NCBI GenBank assembly: GCA_013042915.1
Contig: JABDPF010000061.1
Location: 1 to 62,498, forward strand
Length of the DNA stretch: 62,498 nucleotides
From: Lysobacterales bacterium
GTDB lineage: Bacteria > Pseudomonadota > Gammaproteobacteria > Xanthomonadales > SZUA-36
Direction: 5' to 3'
Positions 43,712-52,521 of this stretch are shown here, in pieces (position 1 is the first letter of the stretch; each line of letters begins with the position of its first letter). A program made the position numbers and the translations under genes. The notes beneath the pieces were generated by a model that worked only from the letters and a program-made list of their open reading frames with translations, had not been told where the DNA came from and made no database searches.

Positions 43712-44467
43712 ATGGAAGACTTCACCTCGTCCAATGCCTTGACGGCAACCGCCGACGAAATCGCTTTTGGTGACGAGACGGGCGTCGAGCCCGTGGTGGC
43801 GACCGAGCCCAAGATTCCAGATTATCTGCAGGACACCTACTACTGGGCCTATATCAGCCCCCGCAACGTGCCTTTGCTGGACCGGGAAATCGTGGTTCGC
43901 ACGATCCTGTGGCAGCAACACAAGCGGCTGCAGCGCCTGGCCTTCGCCGAGATCGAACCCGGCCAGCGCGTGATGCAACCGGCGTCCGTCTACGGCAGTT
44001 TCGGCCCCAACCTGGCGAAACACGTCGGGCCTGAAGGGCACGTCGACATTATCGACGTGGCGAAAATCCAGGTGAACAGCACCATGCGCAAACTCGCGCC
44101 CTATCCCTGGGCCCACGCGCGCCACGCCAACTGCCTCGACTGGGCCCGCGGCCCTTACGACGTCATCGTCTGTTATTTCCTGCTGCACGAGGTTCCCGAC
44201 GCCGTCAAGCACGAGGTGGTCGACCACTTGCTCGGCCAGGTCGAAGTGGGCGGCAAAGTCGTATTCGTCGATTATGCCAAGCCAAAATGGTGGCACCCGC
44301 TCAAACTGATCACCAGCATCGTTTTCGATACGCTGGAGCCGTTCGCCAAGGGTCTGTGGCGAAACGAGGTACGTGATTTCGCCAGGGAGGCCCACCGCTT
44401 CGGCTGGCGCCGCGAGACCATCTTTGGCGAGCTGTTCCAGAAAGTCGTCGCCACGCGCGAGCGCTGA
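43712..44467 (+). CDS. rquA: Rhodoquinone biosynthesis protein RquA-like
   Basis: This 251-residue class I methyltransferase-fold protein strongly resembles RquA, which converts ubiquinone to rhodoquinone by replacing a methoxy group with an amino group. Recognised family stretches are IPDYLQDTYYWAYISPRN, VVRTILWQQHKRL, CYFLLHEVPD, VFVDYAKPKWWHPLK, FDTLEPFAKGLW and ELFQKVVATRE. The normal SAM loop (E/DxGxGxG) is replaced by QPASVYGSFG, a known peculiarity of RquA. The ATG at 43712 has AGGAAC upstream; a longer in-frame start would swallow the inverted repeat. It follows ubiD by 141 bases on the same strand. An ordinary methyltransferase is the alternative, but the motif-I change argues against it. 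Confidence 0.88.
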   Translation: MEDFTSSNALTATADEIAFGDETGVEPVVATEPKIPDYLQDTYYWAYISPRNVPLLDREIVVRTILWQQHKRLQRLAFAEIEPGQRVMQPASVYGSFGPNLAKHVGPEGHVDIIDVAKIQVNSTMRKLAPYPWAHARHANCLDWARGPYDVIVCYFLLHEVPDAVKHEVVDHLLGQVEVGGKVVFVDYAKPKWWHPLKLITSIVFDTLEPFAKGLWRNEVRDFAREAHRFGWRRETIFGELFQKVVATRER

Positions 44468-44491
44468 AATCATTCTCACGACATGGTAGTT

Positions 44492-44513
44492 TCCGGGTTC
44501 GACCGAACCCGGA
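44492..44513 (+). other. Hairpin covering the ribosome-binding site of the hydrolase gene
   Basis: TCCGGGTTCG (44492-44501) pairs perfectly with CGAACCCGGA (44504-44513) around a 2-base gap, so the real loop would open one or two pairs. The 3' arm includes the first three bases of the GGAG (44511-44514) before the ATG at 44522. It could block translation or be a dyad operator. Confidence 0.55.
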
Positions 44514-44521
44514 GCGACACC

Positions 44522-45427
44522 ATGCACGATCTAGAACAGCCTTCGAAGGGCGCACCCCGCCCGATTCCACAGGAAGCGTTTGACTGGTACGACGAGTACG
44601 CCCACGGCCTGATCGATCGGCGCACCTTCATGTCGCGCCTGTCCGGGCTCGCGGCTGCCGGCTTCGCGCTGAGCACCCTGACCGCGGCGCTGATGCCCAA
44701 TTACGCCGAGGCCGAGCAGGTCTCTTTCAACGATCCTGACATCAATGCCCGCTACCAGACCTTTCCATCACCCAAGGGCCATGGCGAAGGCCGTGGATAC
44801 TGGGCCGCGCCGGCCGGGCTGGAAGGCCCCGCCTCCACCGTGTTGGTGGTTCATGAAAACCGCGGGCTCAATCCCTACGTCAAGGACGTTGCGCGGCGCC
44901 TGGCCAAGGCCGGTTTCATCGCCTTCGCGCCGGATGCACTGCACCCGCTGGGCGGCTATCCGGGTAACGACGACGAGGGGCGGTCGATGCAACGCAGCAT
45001 GGACCGGGCAAAAATCGAGGAGGATTTCATTGCCGCGGCAAGCTATCTCGATGGCCATCCCGCAGGCAACGGAAAGCTCGGCGCGGTCGGTTTCTGTTTC
45101 GGGGGATACATCGTGAACCTGCTGGCCGCCGTGATGCCGGATCAACTCGATGCCGGCGTTCCGTTCTACGGCACCCCTGCAGCCGAGGAATTACGCGGCG
45201 CCGTCAAAGGGCCTTTGATGCTGCAATTCGGCGGCCTGGACAAGCGTGTCAACGACACCTGGCCGGACTACAAGGCGGTGCTGGACGCCAACGGCGCCGA
45301 CTACGTTGCGCACTTCTATGAGGGGGTCAATCACGGGTTCCACAACGACTCGACCGGGCGTTACGCGCCCGAAGAGGCGGAACTGGCCTGGTCCCGGACC
45401 GTCGAGTTTTTCAGGGAACACCTGTAG
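44522..45427 (+). CDS. Dienelactone hydrolase family protein
   Basis: This alpha/beta hydrolase of 301 residues has the dienelactone-hydrolase triad: Cys in GFCFGGY, Asp in GGLDKRVND and His in GVNHGFHND. VVHENRGLNPYVKDVARRLA is the usual oxyanion-side signature. An unusual 40-residue N-terminal extension precedes a twin-arginine-like stretch (DRRTFMSRLSGLAAAGF) and hydrophobic core, so it is probably Tat-exported or membrane-anchored. It follows the rquA-like gene by 54 bases, with a hairpin over its ribosome-binding site. Whether it acts on quinone or aromatic metabolites is open. Confidence 0.85.
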   Translation: MHDLEQPSKGAPRPIPQEAFDWYDEYAHGLIDRRTFMSRLSGLAAAGFALSTLTAALMPNYAEAEQVSFNDPDINARYQTFPSPKGHGEGRGYWAAPAGLEGPASTVLVVHENRGLNPYVKDVARRLAKAGFIAFAPDALHPLGGYPGNDDEGRSMQRSMDRAKIEEDFIAAASYLDGHPAGNGKLGAVGFCFGGYIVNLLAAVMPDQLDAGVPFYGTPAAEELRGAVKGPLMLQFGGLDKRVNDTWPDYKAVLDANGADYVAHFYEGVNHGFHNDSTGRYAPEEAELAWSRTVEFFREHL

Positions 45428-45452
45428 GTCGCGCCGTCCGGTCGCAGCGCGG

Positions 45453-47543
45453 TCAGGGCAGTTCGCACAGGCCGTAGCCTTTGCAGAACTCGATGAACCG
45501 CAGTTCGAAATAGCCTTTTGCAAGGGCGTGATCGACGAACTCGCGCGCCACGGCATCTTCCCCTCGGGTCACCGCCAGGCGGGCAGCCAAGTTGGCCACG
45601 GAACAACTTTGGACGTTTTCGGGGCCGGGCAGGAAATTGTCCGGAAACAACTCCAGCACGCCATTCGGGTAATCGCCGAACTGCTCCCAGTAGTCGAAGG
45701 AGGCCCAGGCCAGGGCATCCAGGGTCTCGTGCACGTCTGGGTTGTTCCGCGCCAGCGCAAGCAGCCGATCGAAGGAATCGCGAACGGTCCTTTCGGCTTC
45801 CTCGTCCTCACCCCTGGCGAGCATCAGTTCCGCCCGCTGAAGCTGAAACAGGGTGGGCTCGAGCTGCCAGTAAATGGACGTGGCGTTCGAATGGTCTTCC
45901 AGCTCTGAAATACGCGCCGCCATCGATTCGATGATGGACCCGGCGGGCTCCGTCTCGCCCATGGCCAAATACATACCGGCGAGGCGCGAGTTGCGATAGT
46001 GCATTTCCCACTCGATTTCCTCGTTTTCAGGCTCCGCTTCGTGCAACGCGCTAAAAAGGTCAACGGACTCCCGGAAACTGACGACTGCCTCGTCGCCGAG
46101 GCCGATCTGCCCCTGCACACCGGCCAGGCCGCTCAGCGCCATGGCAAGCTTACTCTTCGCATGGGCACTGTCGGGCGCGGCGGCAAGCAGCTCCCTGCGC
46201 AGGTCGATGATTTGCTGCCTCAGTTCCAGCGCGTCGCCCAAAGAGCATTCCATCAGGCGCGTGTCCGCCATCCAGGCCAGCATGGTGGGCAACGATTCCT
46301 GATACTCGGGATTGTCCGGCTCCAGCACGAGCGCCATCTGGTTGTACTGCACGGCCGCCTGCATGAGCTGCAGCGACTTGGCCACGTCCGGTACCGGAAA
46401 TTGGTGCTCGAGCGCACCGAGGTTCATCAGCGTATAGGACAGTTCCATGACGTACCGCGGATTGTTCGGCTCCCGGTTCAGCAAACGCCGTGTCAGCGCC
46501 CCGTAACGAATCCAATGGGGTTGTGCTTTTTCCGGATTACCCGCTTCGGCATGGATCATACCCACGTAGAATTCCGCCTGTCCTAATTCGAACAATACCT
46601 CCCCGGTGTTGCCTTCGCGCCGGTGCAGCTCGATCAGCGCGGCGTGCGAGTCGCGAAACTGTTGCAGAGCCTTGGTCCGCTCGCCCTCCCAGGCCAGGTC
46701 CAGTCCCGAGCGACGCCAGTCCATTGCGCGGTCCATCAGGATGTCGCGGGACATGCCGGCAAACGCAAGCATTTCGTATCGCGGGCCGTAGCCGGGCTCC
46801 TCGACGACCAGGCTCTCGATGCCCGTTACGGGATCGAGGCGTTGCAGGTCGCCGAGCATGTAACTGAGGAGCTCTTCCGTGTTCGCGTGCTGCAGCTGGG
46901 CGGCAGCGCGGGTAGTGGCCTGCATGTACAGCAGCCAGCCGATCATCAGGATCATGACGGTGCTGGCGGCCCCCCAGGCGAGTCGTCGTTTGAAACGACG
47001 ATGTGCGTCGCGTCGACGCAGTTCATCGAGCCGCACACCCAGCAATCCGGCAATCAGCTTGAGCAGCGCGAGGTGCTTGCCGTCTGCGTAGCGCCGCACA
47101 TCGGCGGCGAGCGGTTCCCGCGGGGTTCCCTCATCCGACGCCAGCAGGGCGCCGGGGAAGCACCCGTCATCAGAGGCGGACTCGTGCGGGTCACCGTCCA
47201 CGACCAGCGCCAACACGCGCTGGTCGCCTCCTTGTTCACGGAAGCACCTGATCTCTTCGTTGACCCAGCGCGACTTGGCGGCGGCCGGAGAACAGATCAC
47301 GATCAGGAATTCGGACCGGGCCAGTTCATCCTGGATGCGACTGCTCAGGTCCGATGCGGAGGAAAGGTCTTCGCGATCGCGAAAAACGGGGCGCAACCGG
47401 GCCGGAACGGGGCCGAACGCGCCCTCCTTACCCACCAACCGCTTGGGTACTCGATATCGCTCGAGCGCCCGTTGAAGCCAGCGCGCCCAGGACTCGTCCT
47501 GGTGGCTGTAGCTGATAAACGCCTTGTAGTGTGGGTTGTTCAC
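45453..47543 (-). CDS. TIR-domain membrane protein with repeat region
   Basis: This 696-residue protein has an N-terminal TIR domain (about 1-140). The signs are KAFISYSHQDESWARWLQRAL (box 1), FRDREDLSSASDLSSRI, FLIVICSPAAAKSRWVNEEI (a W..EE region with the likely catalytic Glu) and RVLALVVDGDP. A membrane helix follows near 195-215 (WGAASTVMILMIGWLLYMQ). The C-terminal 450 residues are helical, TPR-like repeats (LFELGQAEFYVGMIHAEAGN, ALEHQFPVPDVAKSLQLMQA). TIR domains can degrade NAD or act as scaffolds; with TPRs they occur in stress signalling and some defence systems. It is a lone gene here, so the role is open. Confidence 0.85.
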   Translation of the reverse strand: MNNPHYKAFISYSHQDESWARWLQRALERYRVPKRLVGKEGAFGPVPARLRPVFRDREDLSSASDLSSRIQDELARSEFLIVICSPAAAKSRWVNEEIRCFREQGGDQRVLALVVDGDPHESASDDGCFPGALLASDEGTPREPLAADVRRYADGKHLALLKLIAGLLGVRLDELRRRDAHRRFKRRLAWGAASTVMILMIGWLLYMQATTRAAAQLQHANTEELLSYMLGDLQRLDPVTGIESLVVEEPGYGPRYEMLAFAGMSRDILMDRAMDWRRSGLDLAWEGERTKALQQFRDSHAALIELHRREGNTGEVLFELGQAEFYVGMIHAEAGNPEKAQPHWIRYGALTRRLLNREPNNPRYVMELSYTLMNLGALEHQFPVPDVAKSLQLMQAAVQYNQMALVLEPDNPEYQESLPTMLAWMADTRLMECSLGDALELRQQIIDLRRELLAAAPDSAHAKSKLAMALSGLAGVQGQIGLGDEAVVSFRESVDLFSALHEAEPENEEIEWEMHYRNSRLAGMYLAMGETEPAGSIIESMAARISELEDHSNATSIYWQLEPTLFQLQRAELMLARGEDEEAERTVRDSFDRLLALARNNPDVHETLDALAWASFDYWEQFGDYPNGVLELFPDNFLPGPENVQSCSVANLAARLAVTRGEDAVAREFVDHALAKGYFELRFIEFCKGYGLCELP

Positions 47544-47613
47544 CGCGCCAGTCTACACGCTGGGCCGTCCCCGAGGAGGGCCTTCGCACTGGTGATTCGG
47601 TGCACTGTGCGGA

Positions 47614-48195
47614 TTAACCCTTGGTTCGGCCGCCGTTACCCCAGACAGGGTCCGTGGGTACGGATTTGCCGTCCGAACAGCGGGTCAGCGTCACGCGGTA
47701 GTAGACCAGTTGAAATCCTTCCTGGCCATTGGCGTTGTAGACCGGAAGAAAGGTTTGGCCGTCGTTTTTGCCGACCGCAAACAGTTCGCCATTCGCCAGG
47801 TTGACCCCGGGGAAAGCCTCCGCCAGCCAGGCCGGCTGCGCCGAACCGAAGTTGCTGCCTTTCTCGTCAGCCGGATCGCCTTCGCTGGCCAATTCCAGCT
47901 TGGTGATCACCCACTCGGCCGTACCCGCGCAGTTGGCATTCAGGTCTTCTTTCTTGACGGAAAACAGGGTGACACCCGACTCGCCTGGCGCGTAGCCAAC
48001 GTAACCATCTTTTTTACCGGATTTCCGGAAGCCCTGGGCCTTGCTGAGGACCTTGACCCACTCTTTGTTCGGCTGGACCTTGGCCTCGAGCGAAACACCA
48101 AAATTCTTGCTCTTGCCGGTCACCAATATCGGTTGATGCACGCAGCCTGCCACCATGATCACAACGATTAGCGCAATCGCAATTCGACTCTTCAT
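47614..48195 (-). CDS. Small lipoprotein of unknown function
   Basis: This 193-residue protein has a signal peptide with lipobox VAGC (Cys at 18). The body contains KSKNFGVSLEAKVQPNKEW, two further Cys (NANCAG, LTRCSDG) and no domain that I recognise. It is 70 bases upstream of the TIR gene on the same strand, so co-transcription is possible. The start at 48195 was chosen because it begins the signal peptide. Confidence 0.6.
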   Translation of the reverse strand: MKSRIAIALIVVIMVAGCVHQPILVTGKSKNFGVSLEAKVQPNKEWVKVLSKAQGFRKSGKKDGYVGYAPGESGVTLFSVKKEDLNANCAGTAEWVITKLELASEGDPADEKGSNFGSAQPAWLAEAFPGVNLANGELFAVGKNDGQTFLPVYNANGQEGFQLVYYRVTLTRCSDGKSVPTDPVWGNGGRTKG

Positions 48196-48337
48196 TTGAA
48201 CACCCTCGTCGCCTCGTAAACTTCCATACACCATTAAAAAATGCTTTTTATTTCTTGTTCTTATCTTCTATCAGCATAGACCAAGACGTCGGTATCTGCT
48301 TCCGAAGCGAATGAGCGCCCTGCCGCCCCATCGGGGT

Positions 48338-49912
48338 TCAAACCGGTTTGCGGGTCAGGCGGCCGTTCAGCCTGCGGTGGATTCCCAGTGGGTTGGCATC
48401 CCGCAGCGCCACCGGAAGCAGCTCCTGCGGTGCATCCTGGTAGGCGATGAAACGCGCGAAGCGTAAGATCGCGTCGGTGCCGACACTGGTCGAGGCGGCA
48501 TCGGACGCGGCCGGAAACGGTCCGCCGTGCTGTTGGGACGGGCAAACCTCGACCCCGGTGGGATAGCCGTTGAAAATGATCCTGCCGACCCGGTCTTCCA
48601 GTGCCGGCAGCAAACGGTCGGATAAACCGGGGTCGTCGTCCGCGTGGATCGCGCCGGTCAGGTTGCCGTCCAGGCTGGTGGCGATGTGCAGCATCTGCTC
48701 CTGGTCGCGACAGGCCACCAGCAGGGTCACCGGCCCAAAGACTTCCTCGGCCAGGCGCCGTTCTGCCAGGAACGCGTCGCCGGATACGCGGAACACGGCG
48801 TTGGGCGGAGACATGCCGTTCGCGTCGAAATCGGTCTCGTTGAGCCACTCCACTCCGTCGGTATTTGTCAGGCGGTCCAGGCCTTGGATCAGCGCATCGC
48901 GGATCCCGGGGTTGAGCAGGTAGCCGCGCGGCGCGGCGTCCATGGCGCGTCTCATGTGACCCTCGAAAACTTCGTCCGCCACCATGATCGCCAGGCCGGG
49001 AGAGGTGCAGAACTGACCGGTCCCCATGCAGACCGACCCGCTCAGGCCCGTTGCAATGGCTTCACCGGTTCGGGCCAGGGTCTCAGGGCCCAGGAACACC
49101 GGGTTGACGGATCCCATCTCTGCGAAAACCGGGATCGGCCGGGGTCGCGCCGCGGCGATATCCATCAATGCCCGGCCTCCCGCCAGCGAGCCGGTAAAAC
49201 CGATCGCCTGCAGCCCGGGGTGTCGGGCCAGTTCCACGCCCGCCTCGTGACCCGCGCTTTGAAGCAAGGAAAAGCACCCTGCCGGGAAGCCGGTACTCAC
49301 GATCGCGCGATCGAAAGCCTGCGCGACGAGCTCGGAAGTCGCGGGGTGCGAGGGATGGCCCTTCACGATGACCGGGTTGCCCGCTGCCAATGCAGACGCG
49401 GTGTCGCCGCCCGCCACGCTGAACGCCAACGGAAAATTCGAGGCCCCGAACACGGCGACCGGGCCGACAGGCCGCAGCATGCGCCGCAGATCCGACTTGG
49501 GAAGGGGTTGGCGATCGGGCATCGCCGTGTCGATACTGGCCTGAACCCACTCGCCCTGCGCTGCGATGTCAGCGAAGGCGCGCAGCTGCCCGGTGGTGCG
49601 GCCGCGTTCGCCCGCCAGGCGAACCGGACCGAGGGCGGTCTCCCGGTCGCACACCTCGATCAGCGTGTCACCCAGTGCCTCGATTTCGTCAGCGACGGCT
49701 TTCAGGAAGGCCGCAATGGTCCTGCCATCCAGCGTGCGCATGTGCGTGTAAGCCCGTTCCGCCGCGGTCAGGGCTCGATCGACCTCCATCTTCTCGCAAC
49801 TGCGAAACCCTTGGCCGGGCGCTTCGTCTCGTGGGTCGAGTGAATAAAACGCCGCACCGCCCGGTGTAACCCACTCACCGGCTATGTACGAGTGTCCGCT
49901 GATCGTCGTCAT
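48338..49912 (-). CDS. NADP-dependent aldehyde dehydrogenase, KGSA-type
   Basis: This is an aldehyde dehydrogenase of 524 residues in the group annotated as alpha-ketoglutaric semialdehyde dehydrogenase. That group oxidises the last intermediate of hydroxyproline, pentose or glucarate breakdown. The catalytic Cys is in MGTGQFCTSPGLAI, the general-base Glu in FAEMGSVNPVFL, and GFTGSLAGGRAL is the cofactor loop. The ATG at 49912 has GGAGGAG eight bases before it. It lies just after the P5C dehydrogenase terminator on the same strand. Together they suggest proline/hydroxyproline catabolism, but other aldehydes are possible. Confidence 0.8.
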   Translation of the reverse strand: MTTISGHSYIAGEWVTPGGAAFYSLDPRDEAPGQGFRSCEKMEVDRALTAAERAYTHMRTLDGRTIAAFLKAVADEIEALGDTLIEVCDRETALGPVRLAGERGRTTGQLRAFADIAAQGEWVQASIDTAMPDRQPLPKSDLRRMLRPVGPVAVFGASNFPLAFSVAGGDTASALAAGNPVIVKGHPSHPATSELVAQAFDRAIVSTGFPAGCFSLLQSAGHEAGVELARHPGLQAIGFTGSLAGGRALMDIAAARPRPIPVFAEMGSVNPVFLGPETLARTGEAIATGLSGSVCMGTGQFCTSPGLAIMVADEVFEGHMRRAMDAAPRGYLLNPGIRDALIQGLDRLTNTDGVEWLNETDFDANGMSPPNAVFRVSGDAFLAERRLAEEVFGPVTLLVACRDQEQMLHIATSLDGNLTGAIHADDDPGLSDRLLPALEDRVGRIIFNGYPTGVEVCPSQQHGGPFPAASDAASTSVGTDAILRFARFIAYQDAPQELLPVALRDANPLGIHRRLNGRLTRKPV

Positions 49913-49952
49913 GGTGTGTACTCCTCCATGTCTGGTCATAAGGCATTGTAGA

Positions 49953-49980
49953 AAAAGAGCGGGTCAGTGCCCGCTCTTTT
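49953..49980 (-). terminator. Intrinsic terminator between the two aldehyde dehydrogenase genes
   Basis: CCCGCTC pairs with GAGCGGG around a 6-base loop, flanked by A and T runs (AAAAGAGCGGG, loop TCAGTG, CCCGCTCTTTT). On the minus strand it follows the P5C dehydrogenase stop by 17 bases and ends in a U-tract. Confidence 0.9.
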
Positions 49981-49997
49981 ATCAGGGTCGAATCAGC

Positions 49998-51638
49998 TCA
50001 CTCTTCATCCATGAAGGGGTACGCAAACTCGGTCGGCGGCACGAACGTCTCCTTGATGGTGCGGGTAGACACCCAACGCATCAGGTTCGCGGCAGAACCG
50101 GCCTTGTCGTTGGTGCCGGACGCGCGTCCTCCGCCGAACGGCTGCTGGCCAACGACGGCGCCGGTGGGCTTGTCGTTGATGTAGAAATTGCCGGCGGCGT
50201 GCTCAAGGCGGGCCGTCGCGATACTGGCCGCGGTGCGGTCGCGGGAGAAAATGGCGCCGGTCAGTGCATACATCGACGATCGGTCGCAGAGATCCAGGGC
50301 CTTCTCGAATTCGTCATCTTCATAGACGTAAACGGTCAGCACCGGGCCGAAAATCTCTTCGACCATGGTTTTGAAGTGCGGGTCGTCGGCCAGGATGACG
50401 GTGGGCTCGATGAAAAATCCTTTCCCGTCATCGCAGCCGCCGCCGATGATGACCTCCGCCCCCGCGTTCTCTTGCGTGTAGTCGATATAGCCCTTGATCG
50501 AATCGAACGCGGCGCGATCGATAACCGCTCCGCAGAAGTTCCGGAAATCGTTGGGCGGGCCTATCTTGATCTTCGCGATTTCGGTCTCCAGGCCTTTGCG
50601 AACTTCCGGCCACAAGGAACGGGGAATGAAGGCGCGGCTGGCGGCGGAGCATTTTTGGCCCTGGTACTCAAAGGACCCGCGCACCAGCGCGGTGACCAGC
50701 GCGGGCACGTCGGCACTTTGATGCGCAAAAACGAAGTCTTTGCCGCCCGTCTCGCCGACGATGCGCGGGTACGAGCGGTAACGCTCGATATTTCCACCGA
50801 TGGTTTTCCACATCTGCTGGAACACGCGGGTGGACCCCGTGAAGTGGATGCCGGCGAGGTGCGGGCTGGCCAGGGCGGTATCGCCCACATCGGCGCCGGA
50901 CCCCGGAACGAAGTTGATCACGCCCGCGGGCAGCCCCGCTTCTTCGAGTATTTGCATGAACAGCCAGGGCGTATAGACCAGCGAGGAGGCCGGCTTCCAG
51001 ACCACGGTGTTGCCCATTATGGCGGGTGCGGTCGGCAGGTTGCCGGCGATCGCCGTGAAGTTGAAGGGCGTGACCGCGAACACGAACCCCTCGAGCGGGC
51101 GATGCTGTGTGAAATTCCAGACGCCCGGCGAGGATTCGGGCTGCTTCTCGTAGATTTCCTGTGCGTACGCGACATTGAAACGCAGGAAATCGATCAGCTC
51201 GCAGGCAGCGTCAATCTCCGCCTGAAAAGCGGTCTTGCCTCCATTCAGCATGGCGCCGGCGTTCATGTGGGCGCGGTACTTGACCGCGAGCAGTTCAGCG
51301 GCTTTCAAAAATATCGCCGCACGCTCCTCCCAGCGGAAGGACTGCCAATGGGGCTGGGCGGCCACCGCGGCGTCGATCGCGCGTTGTACCTCCCCGGGCC
51401 CGGCCTTGTGATAGCGGGCCAGCACGTGCTGGTGGTCGTGGGGCATGATGCACTGGCCCATGCGGCCGGTCTCGACGCGCTCACCGCCGATCACCAGCGG
51501 AATCTCTAATTCCCTGGAGGACAATTCGTCGAGCGCCGCTTTGAGGGTTGCCTTCTCGGGACTGCCCGGTGCGTAATCGAGTATCGGTTCGTTCAGGGGG
51601 TACGGGGTATTGATGACCGCGTTGTTCATCAGGTTCAT
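49998..51638 (-). CDS. pruA: L-glutamate gamma-semialdehyde (P5C) dehydrogenase
   Basis: This is the ALDH4-type enzyme that oxidises glutamate semialdehyde to glutamate, the last step of proline breakdown. The 546-residue chain starts INTPYPLNEPILDYAPGSPE, typical of the stand-alone P5C dehydrogenase rather than PutA. It contains AVTPFNFTAIAGNLPTAPA, the catalytic Cys in EYQGQKCSAASR, VGETGGKDFVFAH with the Glu, and the C-terminal INDKPTGAVVGQQPFGG. The proline dehydrogenase partner is not in the window. Its own terminator follows. Confidence 0.93.
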   Translation of the reverse strand: MNLMNNAVINTPYPLNEPILDYAPGSPEKATLKAALDELSSRELEIPLVIGGERVETGRMGQCIMPHDHQHVLARYHKAGPGEVQRAIDAAVAAQPHWQSFRWEERAAIFLKAAELLAVKYRAHMNAGAMLNGGKTAFQAEIDAACELIDFLRFNVAYAQEIYEKQPESSPGVWNFTQHRPLEGFVFAVTPFNFTAIAGNLPTAPAIMGNTVVWKPASSLVYTPWLFMQILEEAGLPAGVINFVPGSGADVGDTALASPHLAGIHFTGSTRVFQQMWKTIGGNIERYRSYPRIVGETGGKDFVFAHQSADVPALVTALVRGSFEYQGQKCSAASRAFIPRSLWPEVRKGLETEIAKIKIGPPNDFRNFCGAVIDRAAFDSIKGYIDYTQENAGAEVIIGGGCDDGKGFFIEPTVILADDPHFKTMVEEIFGPVLTVYVYEDDEFEKALDLCDRSSMYALTGAIFSRDRTAASIATARLEHAAGNFYINDKPTGAVVGQQPFGGGRASGTNDKAGSAANLMRWVSTRTIKETFVPPTEFAYPFMDEE

Positions 51639-51837
51639 GGGGGATTTGCCTCGCGTTCGTTGACTTATCGATTATCCCATTTCCCGCCCCCCGATTCCGC
51701 ACCGGAACGGTTGAATCGCCCAAGGAAAGACCACTTGCCTGATGATGATCAATTGGCACGACCAGGGCTAAGGGCGATTTTTAAAAAAGCGGCGTTGCGC
51801 TGGTTGGAGTGCCCGCCCCGACCACCACCAGCACGGA

Positions 51838-52521
51838 TCAACGGCCGTTGGCTTTGCGCTTGAGCCGTCCCAACCAGGCGCCGCTGGCAGCCAGAACCAG
51901 GATCAGCGCGGCGGCCACGTCGTTGAACCATACTGCCCAGGACCCGAGAAACCGTGCCGCGTGCAGATCGAGCAAAAAGCGCTCCCAGGTCACGGCTGTA
52001 ACGACGGCCACCCGGCCCTGCCAGTTCTCGTCATCTAACGCAGCGACCTCCGAGTCGGTCAGCAGGCGGAATTCGAGCAAGTCAGGACCGGTGCGAACGA
52101 TCGCGTCGCCACCGCGTAGATACAGTGCCCCGTTGCGCTCCAGCCCGGCTTCGAGGGTTGGCAAGCCCGTTTGCGCTACCGGAAATTTCTCCAGCAGCAG
52201 ACCATTCGCGTCCAGCAGGAACAAACTGTACTCAGAGAGCAACAGCATGCCCGAGTCGATCGGCAAGGCGCTAAAAATGTCGGCGCAGCCGTCACCCGTG
52301 GCAGGAGCCGACTCGCAAAACGGCGCACCTTCCGGTTCAATGCCGTAAAGCGTCCGCTGCAGCCCGGCCGCCAGCGGTTTCCGATCCAGGCCCCATCCGG
52401 AGGCGTGATTGATCAGCAGACCACTGATGGCCAACAGCACCAGCCAGGCCACGACGAACGTCGCCAGGCGACGATGCCAGCGGGCCAGCGTTCGCATGAG
52501 TCGAGCCTGGTCAGCCGTCAC
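51838..52521 (-). CDS. PepSY-type membrane protein
   Basis: This 227-residue protein has two membrane helices: LATFVVAWLVLLAISGLLI near the N-terminus and WFNDVAAALILVLAASGAW near the C-terminus. Between them lies an exported domain with two Cys (FCES, GCAD). LARWHRRLATF followed by LLDLHAARFLGSW resembles PepSY-associated membrane proteins, where the His residues may bind heme. The GTG start overlaps the preceding FMN-binding gene by 11 bases; an ATG at 52497 is an alternative. It is the last gene of the Fur/FNR-box operon and could pass electrons across the inner membrane to the flavin protein (inference). Confidence 0.7.
   Translation of the reverse strand: MTADQARLMRTLARWHRRLATFVVAWLVLLAISGLLINHASGWGLDRKPLAAGLQRTLYGIEPEGAPFCESAPATGDGCADIFSALPIDSGMLLLSEYSLFLLDANGLLLEKFPVAQTGLPTLEAGLERNGALYLRGGDAIVRTGPDLLEFRLLTDSEVAALDDENWQGRVAVVTAVTWERFLLDLHAARFLGSWAVWFNDVAAALILVLAASGAWLGRLKRKANGR

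Noticed and set aside
43712-44467. UbiE/UbiG-type quinone methyltransferase
   Set aside because: The SAM loop is QPASVYGSFG rather than ExGxGxG, and several stretches match RquA specifically.
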